From: Clostridium puniceum
Lineage (GTDB): Bacteria > Bacillota > Clostridia > Clostridiales > Clostridiaceae
Assembly (NCBI RefSeq): GCF_002006345.1
Contig: NZ_LZZM01000032.1
Span: 1-64,000 of the forward strand
Direction: 5' to 3'
DNA length: 64,000 bases
Each line of letters starts with the position of its first letter. The stretch's first letter is position 1. A model generated the notes under the pieces. That model ran no database searches. It was not told the DNA's origin and was given only the letters and a program-made list of their open reading frames with translations. A program made the translations under genes and the position numbers. Below are positions 38,542-47,888 of the stretch, one piece after another.

Positions 38542-38712
38542 TATATATCACACCTCATTTATATTAATACGATTAATCAATAAGAATAGCGTATTAAATA
38601 TTCATATCAAATTAATTTAATTATATTGGAAATCTATACTTATTTCAACCCAATAGCCTCTCAATATTTCCTTGTTAAAACCATTTTTTAGTTAGCTTTT
38701 TCCTTACACTGA

Positions 38713-38744
38713 AACAAGAGGAAGTGTATAAACTTCCTCTTGTT
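38713..38744 (-). terminator. Hairpin terminator of spoVG
   Basis: Perfect 13-bp stem AACAAGAGGAAGT/ACTTCCTCTTGTT with a 6-base loop. The following minus-strand sequence is only TTTCAG, so termination may be partial, with read-through into glmU. Confidence 0.65.
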
Positions 38745-38755
38745 CCTCCAAATCC

Positions 38756-39031
38756 TTACCCTTCTACAACTTCTTCTGAAACAGCTTTATCATAAGCTTC
38801 TAAAATTGCAGTTTGAATTTTTTCTCTTGCTTCTGTGTTTATTGGGTGAGCTATATCCTTAAATTCTCCATCTGGCGTTTTCCTACTAGGCATAGCAATA
38901 AATAAACCAGCTTGACCCTCTATAACCTTGATATCATGAATTACAAATTCATTATCAAATGTAACAGAAACTATTCCTTTCATTTTACCTTCTGAGGCAA
39001 TCTTTCTAATTCTAACGTCTGTAATTTGCAT
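38756..39031 (-). CDS. spoVG: Septation protein SpoVG (RNA/DNA-binding regulator)
   Basis: 91 residues beginning [20 protein letters not shown] and containing the family block [19 protein letters not shown]. SpoVG proteins bind nucleic acid and affect septation, cortex formation and gene regulation. The gene lies between purR and glmU as in Bacillus and has a sigma-H-type promoter 65 bases upstream. GGGAGGGTGG site before ATG. Confidence 0.97.
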   Translation of the reverse strand: MQITDVRIRKIASEGKMKGIVSVTFDNEFVIHDIKVIEGQAGLFIAMPSRKTPDGEFKDIAHPINTEAREKIQTAILEAYDKAVSEEVVEG

Positions 39032-39095
39032 TTTACTCCACCCTCCCAGTTGCTTAAAAAATATTTAATAAATAATAAATTCTCCACAAATTCCT

Positions 39096-39126
39096 AAATT
39101 CCTTTTTTATATTTGATAAATCCTTA
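39096..39126 (-). promoter_or_regulatory. Sigma-H-type promoter of spoVG
   Basis: On the minus strand TAAGGATTT (39126-39118) and AAGGAATTT (39104-39096) are separated by 13 bases. The sigma-H consensus is RNAGGAWWW and RNNGAATWW. spoVG is the classic sigma-H gene of Bacillus, so element and gene agree. Confidence 0.65.
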
Positions 39127-39260
39127 TAAAATTTATTTCTGTGGTGAATTTTTGTAAAACATTACATACAAGAGATAGTACCATTCTATACTTTGAAAAA
39201 TCTCCTTAATTTATGCAAACTATATATAGTGTAGAATACAATAAAACTTATATTTATAAA

Positions 39261-40076
39261 TTATGAAAATGCCTTTGAAGATTGTATTCCTGTAATTGCT
39301 GATTTGTCTACTGCTTTCAACTCTACAATAGAAACATATTCATCAACTAATTTTTTTTCTATTTGCTTATTATCTACTAAAACTCCAATTCCAACTAATT
39401 CACTGTCAAACTCCTTTAGTAAATCCTTAATTCCAACAGCAGTTCCTCCACCTTTCATAAAGTCGTCAATAAATATACATTTACTAGCTGGCTTCATGGA
39501 TTTTTTGGATAATGCCATTTGTTGCAATCTTCCATTACTACCTGAAACATAATTTATAGTAACAGTTGGCCCTTCTGTTGCTTGATTATCTCTTCTTGCA
39601 ATAACCAATTGAACTCCTAAATTCCTAGCTACTTCGTAAGCTAGAGGAATTCCCTTTGTTTCTACAGTTATTACATAATCAACTTCTTTATCTTTAAAGC
39701 AGGATGAAAGCATAACTCCAGCTTTACTTATTATTTTAGGATTGTACATTAAATCTGTCATATATATTATGTTTCCTGGAATAACTCTGCCGTCATCACT
39801 TAATTGTTTACATATTTCTATTGCAAAAGCTTTCTTTTCTTCTTCACCGCTTTGAGGAATGTATTTTATGCCGCCTGCAACTCCTGCAATTGTTTCAATC
39901 TTACCCATTTCAAGCATTTCTAAGACTTCACGAATAACAACTATATCTTCACTTATAGTAGACTTTGCCGCATTTAATAATTCTGAAAATTTATTTAGGC
40001 CTAGTATTTTATTAGGATTTTCCAATAAGATTTTTGTTATAGCAACTACCCTTTTATTTCTCGTAAATTTCTCCAT
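39261..40076 (-). CDS. purR: Purine operon repressor PurR
   Basis: 271 residues. N-terminal winged-helix (about 1-75; TRNKRVVAITKILLENPNKI) and a C-terminal phosphoribosyltransferase-like effector domain with the PRPP loop CIFIDDFMKGGGTAVGI. Binds PurBox DNA, and PRPP relieves repression of purine genes. Start ATG 40076 with AGGTGA upstream. A GTG frame three codons longer overlaps that site. Lies just upstream of spoVG as in Bacillus (yabJ is missing here). Confidence 0.96.
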   Translation of the reverse strand: MEKFTRNKRVVAITKILLENPNKILGLNKFSELLNAAKSTISEDIVVIREVLEMLEMGKIETIAGVAGGIKYIPQSGEEEKKAFAIEICKQLSDDGRVIPGNIIYMTDLMYNPKIISKAGVMLSSCFKDKEVDYVITVETKGIPLAYEVARNLGVQLVIARRDNQATEGPTVTINYVSGSNGRLQQMALSKKSMKPASKCIFIDDFMKGGGTAVGIKDLLKEFDSELVGIGVLVDNKQIEKKLVDEYVSIVELKAVDKSAITGIQSSKAFS

Positions 40077-40344
40077 ATTAATCACCTACACGAATTTTTT
40101 TATATTAAATCCCTTTAATATTCATATTTTATGCTAAATTCAAGTTAATATCAATGTTTTAATTATAAATGTTTTTGTATTTCCTTCTAACTTGTTCACA
40201 AATATGATAAATATGCATAAAATATTATGTATTTAATTTTTTCTATGGTTGATTTTTAGAAAAATGTATATAATTATAGTTAAAGCATAAGGCTAGAACT
40301 TTAATTTAGTTTGTAGTTTTATTAATTAAAAAGGAGTTGATCGT

Positions 40345-41724
40345 TTGTCTTTCGATTTTATAAAAGATAAAGATAAGAAAATTCATTTTATTGGTATTGG
40401 TGGAATTAGCATGAGTGGACTTGCTGCTGTTTTATTAAACAGCGGATTTAAGGTGTCAGGTTCAGATTTTAAAAATTCTCCAATTATTGAAAAGTTGAAA
40501 GCTTCAGGTGCCGAAGTTTACATAGGACATAAAAGAGAAAATATCAAAAATGTAGATTTAGTGGTTTATACAGCTGCAATCCCTTCTGATAACGCTGAAC
40601 TTTTAGAAGCTAAAGATAAAAATATTTCATTGATGGACAGAGCTGAATTCTTAGGTCAAATTATGAAAGTTCATAAATATAATGTAGCAGTCACAGGTAC
40701 CCATGGAAAAACTACATGTACCTCGATGCTTTCTCATGTTACACTTGCTGGAAATTTAGATCCTACTATTTTAATTGGTGGTGAATTAGATGCAATTGGT
40801 GGAAACTTCAGAATAGGTAATAGTGAATACTTCTTAACTGAAGCCTGTGAATATAAGCGTTCGTTCTTAAAATTCTTCCCTTATGTCGGAATAATCTTAA
40901 ACATCGATGCTGACCACTTAGATTGTTATAAAGATATAGATGATATTGCTGATACTTTCTTACAATTCTCTAAGCTTATTCCTAAGGATGGCTATCTTAT
41001 AGGCTATGAAGATGATTTCAGAGTAAAAAAAATCCTATCAAAAGCAGATTGCAATACTTTAAGTTATGGCTTTGATGAAACTGCAGATGTTACTGCAAAA
41101 AATATTATTTTTAATAAAAATGGCTGTGCAACTTTCGATGTGTATAATCATAATAAAAAAATACTTACACTTACTTTAAACGTGCCTGGTAAGCATAATG
41201 TGTTAAATGCTCTTGCAACTGTATGTGTTTCAATTATCTTTAATATTTCTGACGAAAGCATAATTAAAGGTTTATCAAATTGCAAAGGTGCTCATAAGAG
41301 ATTTGAATATAAGGGCGAATTAAATGGTGTTACTATAATTGATGATTACGCACACCACCCTACAGAAATAAAAGCAACATTAAGTACAGCAAAACAAATT
41401 AAGCATAATAAGACTTACTGTATATTTCAACCACATACTTACACTAGAACAAAATCTTTATTTAATGAATTTACAGAATGTTTCAATGATGCTGATGAAC
41501 TTATATTAATGGATATTTATGCTGCTCGTGAAAAAAATACAGGACTTGTATCTTCTGATGAACTTGGAGATGCTATAAGAAGCAAAGATGTAAAATGTAC
41601 TAATGTCCATTCACATGATGAAGCATTAGCTTATGTAAAATCAAAGCTTAAAGCTGGTGATTTATTATTAACAGTAGGTGCTGGTGATGTAGTTATTGTT
41701 GGCGAAAAATTTTTAGAAGCTTAA
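40345..41724 (+). CDS. murC: UDP-N-acetylmuramate--L-alanine ligase
   Basis: Adds the first amino acid of the peptidoglycan stem peptide. 459 residues. N-terminal [11 protein letters not shown] nucleotide-binding loop, P-loop [13 protein letters not shown] near residue 111, central [10 protein letters not shown], and C-terminal [10 protein letters not shown] motif. The start is TTG with AAAGGAG eight bases upstream. It is divergent from purR and appears monocistronic. murC and murD lie at opposite sides of the core block and not in a mur cluster. Confidence 0.97.
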   Translation: MSFDFIKDKDKKIHFIGIGGISMSGLAAVLLNSGFKVSGSDFKNSPIIEKLKASGAEVYIGHKRENIKNVDLVVYTAAIPSDNAELLEAKDKNISLMDRAEFLGQIMKVHKYNVAVTGTHGKTTCTSMLSHVTLAGNLDPTILIGGELDAIGGNFRIGNSEYFLTEACEYKRSFLKFFPYVGIILNIDADHLDCYKDIDDIADTFLQFSKLIPKDGYLIGYEDDFRVKKILSKADCNTLSYGFDETADVTAKNIIFNKNGCATFDVYNHNKKILTLTLNVPGKHNVLNALATVCVSIIFNISDESIIKGLSNCKGAHKRFEYKGELNGVTIIDDYAHHPTEIKATLSTAKQIKHNKTYCIFQPHTYTRTKSLFNEFTECFNDADELILMDIYAAREKNTGLVSSDELGDAIRSKDVKCTNVHSHDEALAYVKSKLKAGDLLLTVGAGDVVIVGEKFLEA

Positions 41725-41752
41725 AAATATTTTTTGATTTTAACTATTCAAC

Positions 41753-41805
41753 AATATGAATTCATATTAACTAATTTTAGCACAGATTATTTTTGCACTA
41801 TTAAT
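41753..41805. repeat. Dispersed intergenic repeat, copy C (diverged)
   Basis: Contains GAATTCATATTAACTAATTT followed by TAGCACAGATTATTTTTGCA. It shares the TTAACTAATTTTA core and flanks with copies near 6535 and 16963. Between murC and the phosphodiesterase gene. Confidence 0.35.
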
Positions 41806-41983
41806 AATGGCTTTTCAATAAAATATTTAAATTAAAGCATACAAAATAGTAATTTTTTTAATATATCATTGCAATTAAAAATCTGAATAGAATCAAGTAT
41901 ACAGATGCAAATTTTATAAAAGAATCATTTTGCAATATATATAATATATCTTTAATAATATGATTATTCTCGGAGGAATACTT

Positions 41984-42682
41984 ATGAAAATAGCAGTAAT
42001 ATCAGATATTCATGGTAATATTGATGCTTTTTCTACACTTTTAGAAAATGTAGTTAAGGAAAATGTGGACACAATTATTTGCTTAGGTGATTTAGTTGGT
42101 TATGGTCCGTATCCAAATCAAGTAATTTCTATGATTAGAAGCAGACATATTCTTTGTATAAAGGGCAATTATGATAGTTCAGTTGTTGACAATGAATACT
42201 CTTATATAAGAGAAACTAATCTCAACAGTTTTTCTCTGCCTTGGACTGTTAATGAATTGACAGAAAACAATAGAATATTTCTTCAAAACTTACCCTCAGC
42301 CATAACTTTAAATATTGCAGGCAAGAATTTATTATTTGTTCATGGAAGTCCTAATAAAATTAATGAATATCTTTTAAAAGATGCATACAATACTCTTGAT
42401 ATTATGAATTCTATTAATGAAGATATTTTACTTTGTGCACATACTCATCTGCCTGACATTAAAGAGTTCACTAATAAACTATATATAAATTGCGGTAGTG
42501 TTGGAAAACCTAAGATTGGTCGTCCAAATATCACTTATTGTCTTTTAAATATTAATGAAAAAACTGGAATATCAGCTGAAATAAAAGAAATTCCTTATGA
42601 TTTCAAAAAAATTGTTAAGGATATGACCGACTTGAATTTCCCAACAGAATTAATACAAAGTTTTGAAAGTGGATTAGAATAA
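41984..42682 (+). CDS. Calcineurin-like phosphodiesterase, YfcE/MJ0936 family
   Basis: 232 residues from ATG 41984, set by GGAGG seven bases upstream (a frame eight codons longer reads through that site). All metal-binding motifs are present: DIHGN, GDLVGYGP, GNYD, the FVHGSP block, AHTHLPD and NCGSVGKP. Such binuclear-metal enzymes cleave phosphodiester bonds. The physiological substrate is unknown. A hairpin terminator follows, so it is probably monocistronic between murC and asnS. Confidence 0.9.
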   Translation: MKIAVISDIHGNIDAFSTLLENVVKENVDTIICLGDLVGYGPYPNQVISMIRSRHILCIKGNYDSSVVDNEYSYIRETNLNSFSLPWTVNELTENNRIFLQNLPSAITLNIAGKNLLFVHGSPNKINEYLLKDAYNTLDIMNSINEDILLCAHTHLPDIKEFTNKLYINCGSVGKPKIGRPNITYCLLNINEKTGISAEIKEIPYDFKKIVKDMTDLNFPTELIQSFESGLE

Positions 42683-42785
42683 TTAGACAAGCTTTTCCTA
42701 TAATTGTATTGAAAGCATGCTATTTAGTTGCATTAATAAGAAAAATATTGTAAAATCTATTTATAATTAAACGTAGTAGGTTATA

Positions 42786-42820
42786 TTAATATCGATGAGA
42801 TTTTATTTCATCGATATTAA
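42786..42820 (+). terminator. Intrinsic terminator of the phosphodiesterase gene
   Basis: Perfect 13-bp stem TTAATATCGATGA/TCATCGATATTAA with a 9-base loop, followed by a T-rich tract (ATTTTGTCTCTTTT). Confidence 0.7.
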
Positions 42821-42956
42821 ATTTTGTCTCTTTTCTCATATAATATGTTACCAGAAATAATCTTCAGTAAAGTCAAATGCATCGTAACTTAAATTTACTA
42901 GAGAATTAAATTTGCAACATATATAACATAAATTATAAAAATGGAGGTCTTGCAAT

Positions 42957-44351
42957 ATGGCAAAATCAATTTTAATTAGAAGTCTTTATAGAAAGACAGA
43001 TGATTTCTTATCAAAAGAAATTACAATTTCAGGTTGGATAAGAACTTTAAGAGCATCTAATGCATTTGGATTTATAGAAGTTAATGACGGTTCTTTCTTT
43101 AAAAACCTTCAAGTAGTTTTCGATGATAAACTAGGCAATTTTAAAGAAATATCAAAATTACCTATTAATTCTTCAATTTCAGTAGTGGGTACACTAGTTG
43201 CTACTCCTGATGCAAAACAACCTTTTGAAGTTCAAGCAAAAGAAGTTATTATTGAAGGAATGTCAAACTCTGATTATCCTCTCCAAAAGAAAAGACATAC
43301 TTTTGAGTATTTAAGATCACTAGCTCATTTAAGACCTAGAAGTAATGCTTTTTCAGCAACATTTAGAGTACGTTCTGTTGCAGCTTATGCTATACATAAG
43401 TTCTTCCAAGAACAAAACTTCGTATACACTCATACTCCAATAATAACTGGTAGTGACTGTGAAGGTGCTGGGGAAATGTTTAGAGTAACAACTCTTGATC
43501 CTAAAGTCCCTGAATTAAACAAAGATGGAAGTATAGATTACAGCAAAGATTTCTTCGGAAAAGAAACAAATCTTACTGTTTCAGGTCAATTAAACGGTGA
43601 ATGTTTTGCTTTAGCTTTCAGAAATATCTATACCTTCGGACCAACTTTTAGAGCTGAAAATTCTAATACAACAAGACATGCTGCTGAGTTCTGGATGATA
43701 GAACCTGAAATAGCTTTTGCAGATTTACAAGATGATATGGAACTTGCAGAAAGCATGCTTAAGTATGTTATTAAATACGTTATGGATGAATGTCCTGAAG
43801 AATTAGAATTCTTTAATCAATTTGTTGATAAAGGTTTAATGGAAAGATTAAATCATGTAGTTTCATCAGATTTTGCTAGAGTTACTTACACAGATGCTGT
43901 TGAAATATTACAAAAATGTGGAAAACAATTTGATTACTCTGTAGAATGGGGTATTGATCTACAAACAGAACATGAAAGATATCTTACTGAAGAACACTTT
44001 AAGAAACCTCTATTTGTAACAGATTATCCTAAAGATATAAAAGCCTTCTATATGAGGATGAATGATGACAATAAAACAGTTGCAGCTACTGATCTTCTAG
44101 TACCAGGAATCGGTGAAATCATAGGCGGAAGTCAAAGAGAAGAAAGATTAGACGTCTTAAAGGGCAGAATGGCTGAATTAGGCTTAAACGAAGAAGATTA
44201 CTGGTGGTATTTAGAACTCCGAAAATATGGAGAAACTAAGCATGCAGGCTTTGGTTTAGGTTTTGAAAGATTAATCATGTACATTACTGGTATGACTAAT
44301 ATAAGAGATGTAATACCATTCCCTAGAACTCCAGGAACAAGCGAGTTCTAA
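42957..44351 (+). CDS. asnS: Asparaginyl-tRNA synthetase
   Basis: Charges tRNA-Asn with asparagine. 464 residues: N-terminal OB-fold ([21 protein letters not shown]), class IIb core with motif 2 [20 protein letters not shown], whose Asn/His pattern distinguishes AsnRS from AspRS, and motif 3 [20 protein letters not shown] about 10 bases before ATG. No T-box is visible upstream, in contrast to glyS. Three copies of its substrate tRNA occur elsewhere in this window. Confidence 0.97.
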   Translation: MAKSILIRSLYRKTDDFLSKEITISGWIRTLRASNAFGFIEVNDGSFFKNLQVVFDDKLGNFKEISKLPINSSISVVGTLVATPDAKQPFEVQAKEVIIEGMSNSDYPLQKKRHTFEYLRSLAHLRPRSNAFSATFRVRSVAAYAIHKFFQEQNFVYTHTPIITGSDCEGAGEMFRVTTLDPKVPELNKDGSIDYSKDFFGKETNLTVSGQLNGECFALAFRNIYTFGPTFRAENSNTTRHAAEFWMIEPEIAFADLQDDMELAESMLKYVIKYVMDECPEELEFFNQFVDKGLMERLNHVVSSDFARVTYTDAVEILQKCGKQFDYSVEWGIDLQTEHERYLTEEHFKKPLFVTDYPKDIKAFYMRMNDDNKTVAATDLLVPGIGEIIGGSQREERLDVLKGRMAELGLNEEDYWWYLELRKYGETKHAGFGLGFERLIMYITGMTNIRDVIPFPRTPGTSEF

Positions 44352-44423
44352 TTAATTGATTTAAAGCACTTCAATTCGTACTATATTTTGTTTGATTTTT
44401 AATAATATTATTTTACAAGGGAT

Positions 44424-44456
44424 AAGAGGGGTAAATTTATTTTACTTCTCTTTTTT
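44424..44456 (+). terminator. Intrinsic terminator of asnS
   Basis: 12-bp stem with two G-U pairs (44424-44435 with 44441-44452) followed by TTTT on the plus strand, 70 bases after asnS. Confidence 0.8.
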
Positions 44457-44567
44457 ATGTTAATCGTATGGATTAAAGTAAATAAGAAAATTAATACAAT
44501 GCTCTTTCTCGGTTGTGCCAAATCTCCCGTACCTTTTCTTAAAATCTCAGATAATTTTTCACAAAAA

Positions 44568-44601
44568 AATATCACAAATTCATTTAGAATAATGTGATAT
44601 T
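44568..44601 (-). terminator. Intrinsic terminator downstream of deoR
   Basis: Perfect 9-bp stem AATATCACA/TGTGATATT followed by six or seven U on the minus strand. It overlaps the end of a transposase relic and may derive from that element, but it is placed to end deoR transcription. Confidence 0.65.
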
Positions 44602-44775
44602 CTTAATTTACTACTTATTTTTACTGCTACACAATTATATGAAGAATGTGAACAAAGATTTTCTTCATACTCTTTGTATCGGGAAAAAGATATACACTTA
44701 TCCATCTTTAGGACAGTTATAATCGTGAGCAGCATCCACAAGAAAAATTGTGTTTAAAAAGTGGCTTGTGATGTC
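44580..44775 (-). pseudogene. Decayed DDE transposase fragment
   Basis: On the minus strand one frame from 44775 reads DITSHFLNTIFLVDAAHDYN followed by CPKDG and a stop at 44700. A neighbouring frame continues with SFSRYKEYEENLCSHSSYNC and VAVKISSKLR to a stop at 44580. The hydrophobic strand ending in D-A-A-H-D resembles the second catalytic Asp block of IS4-like DDE transposases, and the Cys-containing part resembles their downstream region (from memory, not searched). Frameshift and stops show it is dead. More G+C-rich than its surroundings. Confidence 0.5.
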
Positions 44776-44861
44776 AGCCTACCTGTGAAAAAATACGTAA
44801 AAATATAGGGAACTAAAATGACGCATTTTTCTCTAAAATTCAATTATAATTATAGGGTTCA

Positions 44862-45620
44862 CTAATAAAGTACTTGAATCTTATTTTCTTCAAAAAATTG
44901 CACCCATATATCATCTGGGCATTTGTCCGTAACAATATAATCAATATTTTTAAAATCTACAAGTTGCATAAATGCACTACGATCAAATTTTGTATGATCT
45001 ACTAAAAGCGCAACTTCTGATGCCTGCTTAACCAAAACTTTTTTAAATTCAACTTCCACTTCATTAGAGTCCAAAGCACCTTTTTCTTTATCCAATCCTT
45101 TACAGCTCATCAATAAAATATCTACATTATACCTTTTTATCATATCTTTAGCCATACTACCTTGTAACGACAAAGAATTCTTGTTGAATATACCTCCAGT
45201 TGAAACTATTGTTAATTCTGATTGAGTAAATTCTCGTAAAACCTCTGTAGAATTTGTCAATAGCACAACGTCTTTCCTATTTCTTATTAATTTTAAAGTT
45301 TCTATTACAGTAGAACTAGAATCTGCTGCTATAGTAGTTTTATTTTTTAGTAATTCCATTGCTTTAATAGCAATTTTTTGTTTTTCTTCTAAATTAATTG
45401 TAGCCCTATTATAAAAATTTACGCCATCGAAAGAACCTTCTGTGTTTAATACCGCTCCTCCATATGTACGTGTTACTATCCCTTCTGATTCTAATTTTTC
45501 CAGATCTCTGCGAATTGTTTCTTCAGTTACATCAAGCTTGTCACTTAATTCTGAAACAAAAATCTTCTTATTATTAGTTACCAATTGCTTAATAATACTA
45601 AGTCTTTCTTTAGCCCTCAT
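44862..45620 (-). CDS. DeoR-family transcription regulator
   Basis: 252 residues. N-terminal DeoR helix-turn-helix (about 1-55; RLSIIKQLVTNNKKIFVSEL, TEETIRRDLEKLESEG) and a C-terminal sugar-phosphate-sensing domain (KTTIAADSSSTVIE, DILLMSCKGLDKEKGA, LLVDHTKFD). These repressors usually sense a phosphorylated intermediate of the pathway they control. It follows the polyol operon in the same direction, but an 18-bp hairpin terminator and its own extended -10 promoter separate them, so it is independently expressed. AAAGGAAG precedes ATG. Confidence 0.93.
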   Translation of the reverse strand: MRAKERLSIIKQLVTNNKKIFVSELSDKLDVTEETIRRDLEKLESEGIVTRTYGGAVLNTEGSFDGVNFYNRATINLEEKQKIAIKAMELLKNKTTIAADSSSTVIETLKLIRNRKDVVLLTNSTEVLREFTQSELTIVSTGGIFNKNSLSLQGSMAKDMIKRYNVDILLMSCKGLDKEKGALDSNEVEVEFKKVLVKQASEVALLVDHTKFDRSAFMQLVDFKNIDYIVTDKCPDDIWVQFFEENKIQVLY

Positions 45621-45705
45621 AATAACTTTCTTCCTTTCTTATATAGTAACAGTTTATGTATCATAAATCCGATTCAGTAAATCAATATCATACTTTTGCT
45701 CTAAT

Positions 45706-45714
45706 ATTATATCA
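45706..45714 (-). promoter_or_regulatory. Candidate promoter of deoR (extended -10)
   Basis: TGATATAAT on the minus strand (45714-45706), an extended -10, about 85 bases ahead of deoR. The -35 (TTTAGA) is poor, as is usual for extended -10 promoters. Confidence 0.5.
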
Positions 45715-45808
45715 TACAACAAAAGATTTCTAAAAGGTTTTTTTTTTGAAAAACATTTTATTTTATTGAATAAGTAAAATTTATGTCCTAATTAAACATA
45801 TTCTATAC

Positions 45809-45867
45809 AAAAACACAAACTTAGTAGTAATTAGGTTAAGTGATTAAGATTACTACTAAGTTTGTGT
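45809..45867 (-). terminator. Strong intrinsic terminator of the polyol operon
   Basis: Perfect 18-bp stem (45813-45830 with 45850-45867) followed by a U run on the minus strand. It lies about 40 bases after the aldo/keto reductase gene and separates the operon from deoR. Confidence 0.9.
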
Positions 45868-45905
45868 ATCTGTATAATTAAATATTTTAATAAAACAAGT
45901 TTTTT

Positions 45906-46886
45906 TTATTGATCAATAGTTTCAGCCATATCTCGCATTTTTTGTATATCTTCTTTAGATAATTGGATTTCAATTGATTTTACATTTTCCTTAATTTGAT
46001 CTACCGTATTTGCTCCACTTAATAAATTAATGAAATCGCCTTGACCTAATATCCATGCTAGTGCTAAATTTGCAATTGTACAATTATATTTTTCGCAAAG
46101 TGGTTTCCATGCATCCATCATATCCATTGCTTTTTGCATATTTTCAGGTTGGAACCATTTTTTATTGCATTGAGCACCTACAGGAACATAATCTCTTGGT
46201 AAACATCCACTTAGCAATCCTTGCTCTAATGGTGAATATGCTTGAATTGTAATATTATTTTCTTTACAAATAGGAATTAATTCTTTTTCTATCTCACGGT
46301 CAAGAATACTATATTTTGCTTGTATAATATCTAGATCACCATATTTTAAATATTCTTTAATATGCTCTATGTCAACATTAGCAGCACCAATTGCCTTTAT
46401 TTTACCTTCCGCTTTAAGCTCATTTAAAACTTCCATTGTTTCAGAAATTGGTGTAAAGAATGGTTCTACAGCTTGCCAGTGAGTCATATAAACATCAACA
46501 TAGTCAACTCCCATACGCTCTAAGCTTAGCTCTATTTCTTCACGAATTGACTCTTTAGATAAGTTTTTATATAACTGTGTATCTCCAACTTTATTAAATA
46601 AACTTCCTTCTCTAGTCCATACAATACCGCATTTTGTAATTATAACAAAATCTTCACGCTTCATTCCTTGAAGTGCTTTACCTAAAATCACTTCGCTATT
46701 TCCAAAATTATAACCTGGAGCTGTATCCACTAAATTAACTCCTAATTTAGGACATTCGCGTATAGTATCAATAGAAGTTTGAAGATCTTTATCTCCTCCC
46801 CATGCTGGACCTCCTCCAATTGACCATGTACCAAGTCCCATTCTTGAAATATCTATTCCCGTTTTTCCTAACTTCATTGTATTCAT
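45906..46886 (-). CDS. Aldo/keto reductase
   Basis: 326-residue (alpha/beta)8-barrel NAD(P)H-dependent oxidoreductase. The catalytic tetrad is complete: Asp54, Tyr59 (DTAPGYNFGNSE), Lys85 (ITKCG) and His136 (YMTHW). The C-terminal cofactor region has LLSGANTVDQIKENV. Last gene of the operon before a strong terminator. In context it could reduce the aldehyde product of the aldolase step or a sugar intermediate. This is inference. Confidence 0.92.
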   Translation of the reverse strand: MNTMKLGKTGIDISRMGLGTWSIGGGPAWGGDKDLQTSIDTIRECPKLGVNLVDTAPGYNFGNSEVILGKALQGMKREDFVIITKCGIVWTREGSLFNKVGDTQLYKNLSKESIREEIELSLERMGVDYVDVYMTHWQAVEPFFTPISETMEVLNELKAEGKIKAIGAANVDIEHIKEYLKYGDLDIIQAKYSILDREIEKELIPICKENNITIQAYSPLEQGLLSGCLPRDYVPVGAQCNKKWFQPENMQKAMDMMDAWKPLCEKYNCTIANLALAWILGQGDFINLLSGANTVDQIKENVKSIEIQLSKEDIQKMRDMAETIDQ

Positions 46887-46929
46887 TTTATAATCAACCT
46901 GCCTTTCACATTTATTAGTACGACTTATA

Positions 46930-47886
46930 TTATTTTTCCTTGTGGTATACCTGTAAAAGCTTTTCTACTTGCTCCCTATTTTGTACTCCTGTAGTAGCTC
47001 CTACACTCTGTACTGAAATGGCCGCAGTAACATTTGCAAATTCTGCACATTCTTTTAATGTCTTTCCATCCAGTATACCTGTAATAAATCCTGAAGCAAA
47101 ATTATCTCCAGCTCCAATTGTGTCAATAGCTTTAATATTTTTACAGGCAGGAATCTCTAAGGTCTGTTTATTATTTTTAATATAACAGCCTTTTTTTCCT
47201 GTTTTAATAACAACATTTTTTACGCCACATTCTAAAAAAATATCTGCTATTTCATTAAGATCTGTTTTTCCAGTTATTATACAAGCCTCTTCATAATTAG
47301 GGAAAAAATAATCTACATAGCTAAGAGCTTTTCGAATGTCCTCTAAGGTTTCACATAACCTTGCCTTTATCATATCTGCACAAATAATCAAATTGCTTTT
47401 CTTTGCTTCCATAAATATTTTTTCTAATGCAGGACCATTCAACAGTGGATTATTAAAAATGCTTGCCAAAGATAGTAAACGAGCATCTTTAAACCTATCA
47501 AAATCTACATCTTCAATCGTCGTTCTCCATAAGCTTCCATTTCTATTAGTGACGAAGGTTCTTTCTCCATCTTCTGTCACTAATCCTACATTGATTGAAG
47601 TATCAACATTTTCATCAATGTGAATGCTTTTTACATCAATATTGTCTTTTTCACAAGCTTCTAAAATAAAGTTTCCTGCTGCATCTTTACCAATTCTGCT
47701 CATCAAAGCTACTTTATGTCCTAAACGTGAGATAATTGTCGCTTCATTAATGGCATCTCCACCAATAGTCATGGATATCCTATTTAATGGATATGATTCT
47801 ATATCAAATATATTTTTACTAACAGGTTGCAGCGGAATATCTACAATTGCTGCACCAATACATATGACATCCAAATTTTTACTCAA
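46930..47886 (-). CDS. PfkB-family carbohydrate kinase
   Basis: 318 residues of the ribokinase/PfkB fold: N-terminal GGDAINEATIISRLG sugar-binding block and C-terminal DTIGAGDNFASGF with catalytic Asp261 and the anion hole GAGD. Start is TTG 47886 with GGCGGAG upstream, two bases after the aldolase stop, so translation is coupled. PfkB members phosphorylate fructose 1-phosphate, tagatose 6-phosphate, ketoses, 2-keto-3-deoxygluconate and others. Placed between dehydrogenases and an aldolase, a ketose or ketose-phosphate kinase role is the best inference. Confidence 0.92.
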   Translation of the reverse strand: MSKNLDVICIGAAIVDIPLQPVSKNIFDIESYPLNRISMTIGGDAINEATIISRLGHKVALMSRIGKDAAGNFILEACEKDNIDVKSIHIDENVDTSINVGLVTEDGERTFVTNRNGSLWRTTIEDVDFDRFKDARLLSLASIFNNPLLNGPALEKIFMEAKKSNLIICADMIKARLCETLEDIRKALSYVDYFFPNYEEACIITGKTDLNEIADIFLECGVKNVVIKTGKKGCYIKNNKQTLEIPACKNIKAIDTIGAGDNFASGFITGILDGKTLKECAEFANVTAAISVQSVGATTGVQNREQVEKLLQVYHKEK

Positions 47887-47888
47887 TT

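Noticed and set aside
42683-42956. T-box or other riboswitch upstream of asnS
   Set aside because: No AGGGTGGNACCGCGG-type sequence or specifier domain. The only hairpin is the terminator of the preceding gene.
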